From Dietzia sp. ANT_WB102 (GTDB lineage Bacteria; Actinomycetota; Actinomycetes; Mycobacteriales; Mycobacteriaceae): a DNA stretch of 64,000 nucleotides. The position numbers and the translations under genes were made by a program. The stretch spans positions 434,001 to 498,000 of the forward strand of contig NZ_VOBA01000001.1 of assembly GCF_008369165.1 (NCBI RefSeq), in the 5' to 3' direction. Positions 35,696 through 43,758 of the stretch are shown piece by piece (the stretch's first letter is position 1; each line of letters starts with the position of its first letter). The notes beneath the pieces are model-generated. The model was not told the origin of the DNA, ran no database searches, and was given only the letters and a program-made list of their open reading frames with translations.

Positions 35696-37386
35696 ACGAG
35701 CACCTCCTCGTCTGCTCGGTGAGCCCACGCTGCGAAAGTCTCGCCGGCGCTGCGGTCGTCGACGTAGCGGCGGATCACTCGCTCGACGTAGTCGGCGAGT
35801 TCCGCGGTGGGCACGCGCAGTCCTCGGACCGTCCGACCCAGGCCGCCTTCATCGCGGTGTGTCGACGCGAGCCCGCCGCCCAGGTGGACCTGGAAGCCGG
35901 GGGTGTCGCCGTCGAGCAGCTGACCCTTGAGTCCGATGTCGGCAGTCTGGATCCGAGCGCAGCTGTTGGGGCAACCGTTGAGGTGGATCGACACGGGGGT
36001 GTCGAGCGGAGCGTCGTCGGCGAATCGCTTTTCCAGCTCGTCGACTAGCGAGGCGGCCGAGTCCTTGGTGTCGACAAAGGCGAGCTTGCAGTACTCGATC
36101 CCGGTGCATGCCATGGTCCAGCGGCGGAAGGAGCTCGGCTTGGCATGAAGTCCGACCGCGGCGAGGCCCTCGACCAGCGCGTCGACCCGGTCCTCTTCGA
36201 CGTCGAGCACGAGGACGCCCTGGTGGGGGGTGAAGCGGATGCGCTGCGAGCCGGCGGCCTCGGCGAGATCGGCGACCTTGGCCAGCACGTCTCCGCCGGC
36301 CCGGCCGACTGTCGTGGTGGCGCCCACGTAGTATCGGCCGTCCTTCTGCTCGAAGACGCCGATGTGGTCTCCGGGCTTTGTGGCCTTGGCGGGCGCCGGG
36401 CCATCCGGCAGTTCGCGTCCCAGATACTCGTCCTGCAGGACCTGGCGGAACTTCTCCACGCCCCAGTCCTTGACGAGGAACTTGAGGCGGTTGCGGGTGC
36501 GCTGGGCGCGATAACCGTAGTCGCGGAAGAGGCTCGTCACGCCGTGCCAGACATGGACAGCCTCGTCGGGGCGGACGAAGGTGCCGAGACGCAACGCCAG
36601 ATGGGGGTTCGTGGACAGTCCGCCGCCGACCCACAGGTCGTATCCTGCGCCGAGTTCGGGGTGGACGACGCCGACGAACGCGATGTCGTTGATCTCGTGC
36701 ACCACATCCAGGCTCGGATGCCCGGTGAACGCGGTCTTGTACTTGCGCGGCAGGTTGGAGAACTCGGGGCTGCCGATGTACCTGTCCTTGATCTCGGCGA
36801 TCGCGGGGCTCGGGTCCACGATCTCGTCGGCCGAGATGCCCGCGACGGGGCTTCCCAGGACGACTCGCGGGCAGTCGCCGCACGCCTCCATCGTGGTCAG
36901 CCCGACCTCGTCAAAACGTCGCCAGATCTCCGGGACGTCCTCGATCCGGATCCAGTGGTACTGGATGTTCTGCCGGTCAGAGACGTCGGCCGAGTTGCGG
37001 GCGAATTCGGTCGACACCCCGGCCACCACTCGCAGCTGCTCGGTGCTCAACGCGCCACCGTCGATCCGTACGCGCATCATAAAGTACTCGTCCTGCAACT
37101 CGTCGGCCTCGAGCTTCGAGGTACGAGCGCCATCAATTCCCTGCTTACGCTGGGTATACAGGCCCATCCAGCGGAACCGTCCACTGAGATCGTCGGCTGG
37201 GATCGATGCGAAGCCCTCGCGAGAATAGACGTCGATGATGCGCTGCTTGACGTTTAGCGCGTCGTCCTCGGCCTTGAACACCTCGTTGTGATTCAGCTCG
37301 AGCTTGCCGTCAATCTTCCACTGGCCCTTGGGCTTGGGTGCGCGCACGGGGCGGGCGGGACTGGGGGCGGCTGCCGTGTCGGTCAT
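35692..37386 (-). CDS. Ferredoxin-dependent sulfite reductase (nitrite/sulfite reductase family)
   Basis: 564-aa sirohaem and [4Fe-4S] enzyme that reduces sulfite to sulfide with six electrons from ferredoxin. The metal-binding Cys are in CTGIEYC (C427, C433) and NGCPNSC (C472, C476). Both ferrodoxin-like repeats are visible (residues ~75-145, GLYTQRKQGIDGA; and ~335-410). The family also contains nitrite reductases, but co-transcription with cysH and a precorrin-2 dehydrogenase, and a McbR-like site upstream, point to sulfite. First gene of the overlapping sulfur operon; the ATG seems leaderless. Confidence 0.92.
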   Translation of the reverse strand: MTDTAAAPSPARPVRAPKPKGQWKIDGKLELNHNEVFKAEDDALNVKQRIIDVYSREGFASIPADDLSGRFRWMGLYTQRKQGIDGARTSKLEADELQDEYFMMRVRIDGGALSTEQLRVVAGVSTEFARNSADVSDRQNIQYHWIRIEDVPEIWRRFDEVGLTTMEACGDCPRVVLGSPVAGISADEIVDPSPAIAEIKDRYIGSPEFSNLPRKYKTAFTGHPSLDVVHEINDIAFVGVVHPELGAGYDLWVGGGLSTNPHLALRLGTFVRPDEAVHVWHGVTSLFRDYGYRAQRTRNRLKFLVKDWGVEKFRQVLQDEYLGRELPDGPAPAKATKPGDHIGVFEQKDGRYYVGATTTVGRAGGDVLAKVADLAEAAGSQRIRFTPHQGVLVLDVEEDRVDALVEGLAAVGLHAKPSSFRRWTMACTGIEYCKLAFVDTKDSAASLVDELEKRFADDAPLDTPVSIHLNGCPNSCARIQTADIGLKGQLLDGDTPGFQVHLGGGLASTHRDEGGLGRTVRGLRVPTAELADYVERVIRRYVDDRSAGETFAAWAHRADEEVLV

Positions 37387-37393
37387 GCCGCAG

Positions 37394-37399
37394 ACGATA
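37394..37399 (-). promoter_or_regulatory. Leaderless -10 hexamer of the sulfite reductase operon
   Basis: TATCGT on the minus strand, 7 nt before the ATG at 37386. The palindrome at 37406-37422 falls on its spacer and -35 region. Confidence 0.5.
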
Positions 37400-37406
37400 G
37401 TTCGTA

Positions 37407-37422
37407 CAGACTGGTCTGTCTA
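37407..37422. promoter_or_regulatory. McbR-like operator upstream of sulfite reductase
   Basis: CAGAC-TGGTCT-GTCTA matches the corynebacterial McbR consensus TAGAC-N6-GTCTA at 9 of 10 fixed bases. It encloses a perfect palindrome ACAGAC-TG-GTCTGT (37406-37419). It lies 8 bp upstream of the -10 hexamer, where a TetR-type sulfur repressor would block polymerase. Confidence 0.6.
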
Positions 37423-37492
37423 CACAGGGTCTCCTAATGCTCGCAGCTGAGCCCATCGCGGCCACAGGCCGACCGTCAGACCGCCAGTCAAC

Positions 37493-39250
37493 CTAGAACG
37501 GTGGTGGGTCGATGAGTTCGTCGAGGTGGTCGTGGAGGAGGGTTCGGATGCCCTTTTCTATTTCGCTGTGGTGGGGTGTGTTGCGGGCCCACCAGCGACT
37601 GACGGTGTTGGGGCTGGTCTGGTTGGCTGCGGGGTCGTTGTTGCTCGTGCCTGAAGTGGGCGCGGGTGCGGTGCGGGCGTGTTCGGTGCGGGCGCGTTCG
37701 GTGCGGTGGCGGGTGGCGCGGCGGGACCAGAAGGTCGGCTCGGCGTCGGTGGGGTCGGTGTCGGTGGGGTCGGGGTTGCGGGGTTGTTGGCGTTGCCATG
37801 CCTGGGTCTCGGCATCGGCCTGCTCGCGCCGGTACTGCGCCAGCGGCCCGCAGGGGCGGGTGCGCATGGTGGAGCCGTCCGGGGTGGTCACGTGCAGGGT
37901 GCCGTCGGGCGCGAGGGTGTAGCTCCAGTCGGAGAATGTTTTGAACCGGTGATGGCGCCGGCACAGGCACACCAGGTTGCCTTCGACGGTGTGACCACCA
38001 CGGTCGGGGTCGGCGTGGTTGAACGGGGCGGCATGGTCGAGGTCGCAGTGGTCGGCCGGCACCGCGCAGCCGGGATGGCGGCAGGTGCCATCGCGCAACC
38101 GGATCCGGCGGGCCAGCGCGGCGCCGGGCCGGTAGGTCAGGGCGGCCCGGGCATCGTCGGCGGCGCCGATACCGGGATCGAGGCGCTCGAGGCTGGCGCC
38201 GTCGCTGGCGGCGAGCAGGTCCAGCAACGCCTGCAGGGCGGCCTGACCGGTGCGGGTGAACTCCACCCGCACCCCACCCTCATCGCGGGCATCATTGCCG
38301 GTGGCGATGACGGTGACCTGCGGCCGCAACGGCACCAATCCCACACCAGCAGCACCGCCGGCGCCGGGTCGACCGGCAGCACTGGGGGGACCGGTGAGGC
38401 CGGTATCGCCACAGAGCAGGGACATCAGCGCATCCGCGCGACGCTCGGCCAGGGAATAGTCCTCGTCCTTGTCGCGGGCGGCGCCGTCGTCGCCGGCGGT
38501 GGCCGCATCAACGTTGGCGGCGGTGTTGGCCCGGGCTTGGGCGTCGGCGTACTTGTGGTCGGCCACGCGGTGGTCCAGCGCCTCGGCCAGCACGGCGGCC
38601 TCTTCGGTGGCCAGTGTCGCCGACACACTCGACATCCCGTCGATGCCTTTGTGGAACCGCACGCCCCGGGTGCGCGCGGCCTCCCGGCGGCGCAGGCGCA
38701 GACCGTCGGCGTCGTAGCGGGCGATGATCGCATCAACGTTGCCGCGGACCGCTTTCTCCCCCAACCGGATCCCGCCCTCGATCGCGGCGAGGTAATCCTC
38801 CACGACCTGCTGCTGCACCAACTCCAGCACGTCGACGTGGACGGTGGCCATCTGCGAGGCCAACACCTGCGCGGCACGCTGATCGAGCCGCCCCGCCGAC
38901 AGCGCGGCCAGCACCGCCGGATACCGGGTATGCAGATCGAACGCGAAGGTGATCATCGCCTCGGCCCGCCTAGTCGAGACCGCCATCACCGCCACCACAT
39001 ACCCGACCGCCACCTCGACCGGATCGACCACCGCATGCCCGGGCCGACACTCACCCGCCCCCACCCCGGACTCCTCCTGACGCTGACACTGACGAAACAA
39101 CTCGTAACAGGCCACCAACCGCTGCGCCGCCGCCCGATTCTCCGCCATCCACCCCGCACGCACCCCGGCCAACAAACTGGGCGACGAGGAGTCGGCGCCG
39201 TCACCGGACGAAGGCGGGCCCCCTGCCGCGCGGTCTGCGTTGCCGCCCAT
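37493..39250 (-). CDS. DUF222 / HNH endonuclease domain protein (13E12 repeat type)
   Basis: 585 aa from ATG 39250 (GTG 39268 possible). The N-terminal ~350 residues are the DUF222 helical domain (ELFRQCQRQEE, VGYVVAVMAVSTRRAEAM). An HNH nuclease follows: RDGTCRHPGCAVPADHCDLDH, HTVEGNLVCLCRRHHRFK, with the metal-binding CxxC-type Cys and His-Asn-His core. The C-terminus is a Pro/Thr/Arg-rich tail. Such proteins are multicopy in mycolata and linked to a mobile or DNA-damage role; their target is unknown. An SOS box 39 bp upstream indicates LexA control. Confidence 0.9.
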   Translation of the reverse strand: MGGNADRAAGGPPSSGDGADSSSPSLLAGVRAGWMAENRAAAQRLVACYELFRQCQRQEESGVGAGECRPGHAVVDPVEVAVGYVVAVMAVSTRRAEAMITFAFDLHTRYPAVLAALSAGRLDQRAAQVLASQMATVHVDVLELVQQQVVEDYLAAIEGGIRLGEKAVRGNVDAIIARYDADGLRLRRREAARTRGVRFHKGIDGMSSVSATLATEEAAVLAEALDHRVADHKYADAQARANTAANVDAATAGDDGAARDKDEDYSLAERRADALMSLLCGDTGLTGPPSAAGRPGAGGAAGVGLVPLRPQVTVIATGNDARDEGGVRVEFTRTGQAALQALLDLLAASDGASLERLDPGIGAADDARAALTYRPGAALARRIRLRDGTCRHPGCAVPADHCDLDHAAPFNHADPDRGGHTVEGNLVCLCRRHHRFKTFSDWSYTLAPDGTLHVTTPDGSTMRTRPCGPLAQYRREQADAETQAWQRQQPRNPDPTDTDPTDAEPTFWSRRATRHRTERARTEHARTAPAPTSGTSNNDPAANQTSPNTVSRWWARNTPHHSEIEKGIRTLLHDHLDELIDPPPF

Positions 39251-39268
39251 GCGCCCCCACCCCTTCAC

Positions 39269-39612
39269 CTCTCGGTGGCGAATCAGTATCGAACTTGTGT
39301 TCTACATTACGCACACACATTCGAGCAGGCAAGGGTCAAAACCGGGCAACCACACGGTTCGATTTGACGACTGCCGATTGCACCGCTCGCCATTCACGCC
39401 GCAGCCGCCCGACGGCGTCACCTCACGCGCGGAGACGGGAAAACTCACAAATTGGTGGCTTTTCACCAACGGACGAATCTGCAGAGAATGGCTTAGTAAA
39501 TGGCTTAAGTGACCTCTCGAAGTTGGCCTGCGGTAGTAAATCCCAGCCCCCCGCCGTAGCTTGTGAGACGTAGGTCACAGCGTGTGGCCAGCACTGTCGA
39601 AAGGAACTCACT
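39269..39612. other. 344-bp AT-richer intergenic region
   Basis: Lies between the HNH gene and the 49-aa small protein gene. It holds the SOS box (39289-39304), the HNH promoter on the minus strand, repeated GTAAATGGCTTA/GTAGTAAATCC-like segments near 39495-39545, and an imperfect TGTGA-N8-TCACA palindrome at 39562-39579. No supported gene in the plus-strand frames across it. Confidence 0.6.
39289..39304. promoter_or_regulatory. SOS box (LexA site) of the HNH gene
   Basis: TCGAAC-TTGT-GTTCTA, 11 of 12 fixed positions of the actinobacterial consensus TCGAAC-N4-GTTCGA. Centred ~46 bp upstream of the HNH ATG. Confidence 0.7.
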
Positions 39613-39762
39613 ATGTTCTCTGACTTCTGGGAAGGCTTAGCAATCGGATCGGCCAATCTTGCACCCGGCCCCTTCGGCTCAGCCGCAATCGACGGCCTGT
39701 TGAGGCTCCCGGCATACATTCTCGGAACCCTGAGCGGTGGCGCAGCGCTCTTCGGCTCCTGA
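39613..39762 (+). CDS. 49-residue hydrophobic small protein
   Basis: ATG 39613 to TGA 39762, preceded by AAGGAACT as ribosome binding site and followed by a terminator hairpin at 39785-39813. It starts MFSDFWEGLAIGSANLAPG and continues IDGLLRLPAYILGTLSGGAA, with one Arg and no Lys in 49 residues. No signal peptide. Its size, lack of signal and amphipathic nature recall the small porin subunits of corynebacterial mycomembranes (PorA/PorH), but no sequence identity is claimed. Unannotated by usual length cut-offs; well flanked by expression signals. Confidence 0.7.
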   Translation: MFSDFWEGLAIGSANLAPGPFGSAAIDGLLRLPAYILGTLSGGAALFGS

Positions 39763-39784
39763 TCCGACTCGACTACACGGAACG

Positions 39785-39813
39785 CCGCGGTCGCGCACTC
39801 CAGGCGACCGCGG
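39785..39813 (+). terminator. Terminator hairpin after the 49-aa gene
   Basis: Perfect 10-bp stem CCGCGGTCGC (39785-39794) / GCGACCGCGG (39804-39813) with a 9-nt loop, 22 nt after the stop. It lies 20 bp beyond the patatin stop too, so it may serve both strands. No strong U-tract. Confidence 0.65.
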
Positions 39814-39833
39814 TGCTTCGCGCCTAGCCAAGG

Positions 39834-40778
39834 TCAGAGCCCGCAGAAGTCCAGCCAGGTGTCGACTTCGCGCCGGGCCTGCTCGCGCCCCAGGACATAC
39901 GCCTCGGCGAGCCGGTCGACCCGCCGCTCGTAACTCCTGATCATCACCCGCTCCGGCCGGAAGACCAACGCATCCCCCGACTGCTCCAACGCCTCGATCT
40001 CGTCGAGAGTCTCGTTGTAGAGCGCCCACCGGTGCTGGAGTGCCTCCCCCACCGCAGGAAAACGGCGGAAGTAGGAACGATAGAACGGGGTAAGGCGACG
40101 GGGCGGGATCTTCCGGTACCCCTCAGGCTGGGTCAGCACTACGAGAAACTTCTCGAATCCCGCCTCACGAGCCGCCGACAGCGGGATCCCCCCGTCACGG
40201 CCCAGGGCCCCGTCCACGTAGTACTCGCCGTCGATCAACACGGGCGGCATCCACACCGGCATCGTCGACGACGACCGCACCATCCGCATGAGGTCGCCCA
40301 TCGAGGCGACATCATCCTCCGTCCAGAAGACGGTCTCGCCGTCCGAACACCGGAACGTTCCGATCCGCGCAGCGGTACCGCTGGCGTCAAACGTCTCGAA
40401 GTCATATGGAAGCACCTGGTCCGGGAGTCCGGCCTGCTCGTAGATGTACTCGGCGTTGAAAAGCCCCTTGCCGCGAGCAAAACTGCGCCAGTCGCCGAAG
40501 TTCGGATCCCCCGCCATCTCCACAAAGCTCTTCCGCGCCCGCACGGCGTCGCGAGAAACATAGTTAGCGAGGTGGGACGCGCCCGCCGAGATCCCGGCGA
40601 CCAGACCGGTGTGGATGCCCGCCTCGATCAAGGTCTCCACGACACCGGCAGTGTGCACCGCCCGCATCCCACCGCCCTCGAACAGCAGGGCGACGTCCGG
40701 CGCGGTCGGCACCAGCTCCGCCGACCGCACATCCGCCTGCGCCGCGCCCTGAGCGCCACTCGATCTCGTATCCGTCAC
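39834..40778 (-). CDS. Patatin-like phospholipase
   Basis: 314-aa lipid acyl hydrolase with a Ser-Asp dyad. LLFEGGGMRAVHTAG gives the oxyanion hole Gly-rich loop, GISAGAS the nucleophile Ser (~residue 67), and YYVDGALGRDGGIPL the catalytic Asp in DGG near residue 198. Cytoplasmic by appearance, no signal peptide. YjjU-type short patatins such as this have unknown physiological lipids. GTG start with a leaderless hexamer upstream; divergent from the alanine symporter by 57 nt. Confidence 0.88.
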   Translation of the reverse strand: MTDTRSSGAQGAAQADVRSAELVPTAPDVALLFEGGGMRAVHTAGVVETLIEAGIHTGLVAGISAGASHLANYVSRDAVRARKSFVEMAGDPNFGDWRSFARGKGLFNAEYIYEQAGLPDQVLPYDFETFDASGTAARIGTFRCSDGETVFWTEDDVASMGDLMRMVRSSSTMPVWMPPVLIDGEYYVDGALGRDGGIPLSAAREAGFEKFLVVLTQPEGYRKIPPRRLTPFYRSYFRRFPAVGEALQHRWALYNETLDEIEALEQSGDALVFRPERVMIRSYERRVDRLAEAYVLGREQARREVDTWLDFCGL

Positions 40779-40784
40779 ACCCCC

Positions 40785-40790
40785 ACCCTA
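40785..40790 (-). promoter_or_regulatory. Leaderless -10 hexamer for the patatin gene
   Basis: TAGGGT on the minus strand, 6 nt before the GTG at 40778. Confidence 0.35.
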
Positions 40791-40823
40791 GGAGCTTTGG
40801 TGGCATGCCCGCGCATCCATTAC

Positions 40824-40829
40824 TACTGT
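40824..40829 (+). promoter_or_regulatory. Leaderless -10 hexamer for the alanine symporter operon
   Basis: TACTGT, 6 nt before the GTG at 40836. Confidence 0.45.
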
Positions 40830-40835
40830 CGACAC

Positions 40836-42305
40836 GTGACCCAACTCACCGAACTCGTCGCCAGTGTCAATGACGTCTACTGGTACGGCGTCATCGCACT
40901 GCTTCTCATAGCCGGCCTGTACTTCTCCATCACGACCCTGATCGTCCAGGTCCGGATGTTTCCGGAGATGCTGCGGACGATCGTGGAGAAGCCGTCCGAC
41001 ATCGAGCCGGACAAGAAAGGCATCTCCGCCTTCCGGGCGTTCACCATCTCCGCCGCGTCCAGGGTGGGCACGGGGAACATCGCTGGGGTGGCGATCGCCA
41101 TCACCGTCGGCGGGCCGGGGGCGGTGTTCTGGATGTGGCTCATCGCGATCATCGGCGGAGCCACCGCGTTCGTCGAGTCCACCCTCGCGCAGCTATACAA
41201 GGTCAGGGGCAAGGACTCTTACATTGGCGGCCCCGCCTACTACATCCGCGACGGCCTCGGATGGAAGAAGATGGCCGTGGCCTTCGCCGTGATCATCACC
41301 GTGACCTACGGCTTCGTGTTCAACGCAGTCCAGGCCAATTCCATCTCCCAATCCGTGCGCAATCAGTTCGACCTCCAGGGCACCGGCGCGGGACTCGCGA
41401 TCGGCGTGGGGCTCGCGATCGTGACGGGCCTCGTCATCTTCGGCGGCATTCGACGCCTGTCCGCGGTCACCGAGATCCTCGTCCCGGTCATGGCCGCCGC
41501 ATACGTCGTCGTCGCTCTCATCGTCGTGGCCATCAACATCACCGAGGTGCCGGAGATGATCTCCCTCATCATCGGCCACGCCCTCGGCTTCCGCGAGGTC
41601 GCGGGAGCGGCGATCGGCGCCGCGATCATGCAGGGCATGCGCCGCGGACTGTTCTCCAACGAGGCCGGCATGGGTTCCGTCCCCAACGCCGCCGCCACCG
41701 CCTCGGTCTCCCACCCCGTCAAGCAGGGCCTAGTCCAAGCGCTCGGCGTCTACTTCGACACCCTCGTCGTGTGCTCGGCCACCGCATTCATCATCCTGCT
41801 GTCCAATCCTGAGTTCGGCGGAGAAAGGGAGGGCATTACCCTCACCCAGGACTCGCTTGCCTCGCAGGTGGGCGACTGGGGCGTGCCGTTCCTCATGGTG
41901 GTCATCTTCTTCCTGGCCTTCTCCTCGATCCTCGGCAACTCGTACTACGGCGAGGCGAACATCAACTTCCTCCGCGAGAGCCCCAAATCGATCAACGTGT
42001 TCCGCGCCCTCGTGCTGGTCGCGGTAGTCGGCGGCGCGCTCGGCTCCGTGGACCTCGTGTGGGGGCTTGCGGACCTGTTCATGGGCTTCATGGCCACCAT
42101 CAACCTCATCGCGATCATCCCGCTCGGCGGACTCGCCGTGGCGTTGCTCGGGCACTACCTGCAGCAGAAGGCCCAGGGGCACAACCCGGTGTTCCACAGT
42201 GATGATCTACCGCAGGCCAAGAACGTCACGGCCTGGGACGGCAGCGATCCCATCACGCACCAGCACGTCGCCGACAACGCCCGCGAGGTCAAGGCCGAGG
42301 AATGA
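40836..42305 (+). CDS. Alanine/glycine:cation symporter (AGCS family)
   Basis: 489-aa Na+- or H+-coupled importer of alanine/glycine, ten to eleven helices. Signatures: KKGISAFRAFTISAASRVGTG near residue 65, the substrate loop IGGPAYYIRDGLG, and GMRRGLFSNEAGMGSVPNAAA in the middle. Start is GTG 40836; the frame is open far upstream but that part is antisense to the patatin gene. The last four bases overlap the adenosine deaminase start (ATGA), so uptake and purine salvage are co-expressed. Confidence 0.92.
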   Translation: MTQLTELVASVNDVYWYGVIALLLIAGLYFSITTLIVQVRMFPEMLRTIVEKPSDIEPDKKGISAFRAFTISAASRVGTGNIAGVAIAITVGGPGAVFWMWLIAIIGGATAFVESTLAQLYKVRGKDSYIGGPAYYIRDGLGWKKMAVAFAVIITVTYGFVFNAVQANSISQSVRNQFDLQGTGAGLAIGVGLAIVTGLVIFGGIRRLSAVTEILVPVMAAAYVVVALIVVAINITEVPEMISLIIGHALGFREVAGAAIGAAIMQGMRRGLFSNEAGMGSVPNAAATASVSHPVKQGLVQALGVYFDTLVVCSATAFIILLSNPEFGGEREGITLTQDSLASQVGDWGVPFLMVVIFFLAFSSILGNSYYGEANINFLRESPKSINVFRALVLVAVVGGALGSVDLVWGLADLFMGFMATINLIAIIPLGGLAVALLGHYLQQKAQGHNPVFHSDDLPQAKNVTAWDGSDPITHQHVADNAREVKAEE

Positions 42306-43306
42306 TCAGCGGCGACATCGGGGCGGCCCGGCGTGCCGACGCCTACCGGCAATTCGCCGGGCTTCCCAAGGCGCACCTGCACGTGCACCTTGAGGCGGCA
42401 ATGCGCGAGGCGACACTGCGACAGTGGTGCATGGAGGACGGAATCGAGGTGCCTCCGCTCGTCGACTACGTAGATTTCACGGCCTTCCTCGACGCATACG
42501 GACTGCTCATCGGCCTGCTGCGCACCCCGGCGCGCGTCGAGCGACTGCTGGACGAGGTGATCGCCGACGCCGCCGCGCAGGGCGTCGTGGCGCTGGAGTT
42601 CGCCTCGATCCCCGAGAAGTCCGTGGCGTTCGGGTCCGCCGAGGAGGCGCTCGAGTTCATACTGCCGGCGGCCGCCGACGCCGGGCGCCGTCACGGGGTG
42701 TGGACCGGTGCCATCGTCAGTATCGACCGCGGCGCCGGGCCCGACCACGCGCTCGACGCCGCCCGGCTGGCCGCGCGGTTCGCCGACCGCGGGGTGGTGG
42801 CGGTGGGTCTGGTCGCCGACGAACGGGACAGTCCGGTGGCAGCGGCCGCGAAGGCGTTCGCGATCGCCCGCGACGCCGGTCTCGGAGTGGTGCCCCACGC
42901 CGGTGAACTGGCTGGGCCCGACGAGGTGCGGTCCGCGATCGAACTGGGCGTCGACCGGATCCAGCACGGCGTCCGCGCGGTCGAGGACCCACGGGTTCTG
43001 GACCTGCTTGCCGAGCGCGGAATCTGCCTGGACGTCTGCCCCACCTCGAACGTCGTACTGGACGTATACCCGTCCCTGGAGGCGCATCCCCTTCCCGACC
43101 TGCTCGAGGTCGGGGTGCGCTGCTCACTCGGCGCCGACGACCCGTTGCTGTTCGGCGTGGACGTGGTCAACGAGTACGTCCACGCCCACGAGCGGATGGG
43201 CGTCTCGGCGGCCGTGCTCGTCGAGGTGGCGCGGGCGTCAATCGAGTCCTCGTTCGCGCCGGCCGAGGTCAAGCGCGACGCGCTGGCCCGCCTGGTCGAG
43301 GTCTAA
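42302..43306 (+). CDS. Adenosine deaminase family protein
   Basis: 334-aa Zn-dependent (beta/alpha)8 hydrolase that deaminates adenosine or a related purine. Zn ligands and catalytic residues: HLHVHLEAAM near residue 25 (two His), HAGE near 200, HGVRA near 222, and GADDP near 279. CPTSNVVLDVY is characteristic of the family. The ATG overlaps the symporter stop. Adenine or other ADA-like substrates cannot be excluded. Confidence 0.88.
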   Translation: MISGDIGAARRADAYRQFAGLPKAHLHVHLEAAMREATLRQWCMEDGIEVPPLVDYVDFTAFLDAYGLLIGLLRTPARVERLLDEVIADAAAQGVVALEFASIPEKSVAFGSAEEALEFILPAAADAGRRHGVWTGAIVSIDRGAGPDHALDAARLAARFADRGVVAVGLVADERDSPVAAAAKAFAIARDAGLGVVPHAGELAGPDEVRSAIELGVDRIQHGVRAVEDPRVLDLLAERGICLDVCPTSNVVLDVYPSLEAHPLPDLLEVGVRCSLGADDPLLFGVDVVNEYVHAHERMGVSAAVLVEVARASIESSFAPAEVKRDALARLVEV

Positions 43307-43317
43307 CCCGCGAGCTT

Positions 43318-43728
43318 TCAGGCGCCGCGGCGAATGCTGTCGGCGGCGAGGATCATCGGCACCTGGAGCGGGAGCCTGCCCCAGGCGATCACCTGGTACG
43401 GCCACACGGGCTTGCGCCGCCATGCGCGAACCATCTGCAGATTCCCCGGGAAGACGCCGATGAACAGCGCGGTCGCGGCCGCACCGCCCACCTTGCGGGT
43501 GCTGGGACAGGCCAGGAGCCCGGCGACCGCTAGCTCCACGACCCCCGAGCCGTAGGTCCACGCGCGTCGACTGCCCGGCAGTTCCGGCGGGATGAGCCCA
43601 TCGAACGGCCGGGGTTGGACAAAATGCAGCGTCCCCATCGCGCCGAGGGCGGCGGGCATCGCCCAATAACGGGCTGCTCGGCCGAAGGTGCCTCTGCGGG
43701 CGGTGTCACGGGTGGTCACGTTACTCAT
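43318..43728 (-). CDS. DoxX-like small membrane protein
   Basis: 136 aa with four hydrophobic segments. LGAMGTLHFVQPRPFDGLIP and a GSGVVELAVAGLLA helix, then ALFIGVFPGNLQMVRAWRR, match DoxX-like family membrane proteins that associate with redox metabolism; no specific activity known. It converges on adenosine deaminase, 11 nt away. Hexamer TAGGCT sits 7 nt before the ATG. Confidence 0.75.
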   Translation of the reverse strand: MSNVTTRDTARRGTFGRAARYWAMPAALGAMGTLHFVQPRPFDGLIPPELPGSRRAWTYGSGVVELAVAGLLACPSTRKVGGAAATALFIGVFPGNLQMVRAWRRKPVWPYQVIAWGRLPLQVPMILAADSIRRGA

Positions 43729-43735
43729 CCCGCCG

Positions 43736-43741
43736 AGCCTA
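43736..43741 (-). promoter_or_regulatory. Leaderless -10 hexamer for the DoxX-like gene
   Basis: TAGGCT on the minus strand, 7 nt before the ATG at 43728. Confidence 0.4.
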
Positions 43742-43758
43742 CGGGTGCGACAGTGCGC

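Noticed and set aside
37679-39367. 562-codon plus-strand frame opposite the HNH gene
   Set aside because: Gly/Val/Arg repeats from antisense reading; HNH domain on the minus strand is convincing.
39295-39573. 92-codon plus-strand frame in the AT-rich region before the 49-aa gene
   Set aside because: No ribosome binding site, no domain, and it covers the SOS box and promoter region; composition is non-protein-like.
39562-39579. TGTGA-N8-TCACA as a GlxR/CRP site
   Set aside because: GlxR/CRP sites have N6 between half-sites; the 8-bp spacer makes a genuine site doubtful.
40032-40835. Extension of the alanine symporter frame upstream
   Set aside because: Antisense to the patatin gene; GTG 40836 with a leaderless hexamer fits the family length.
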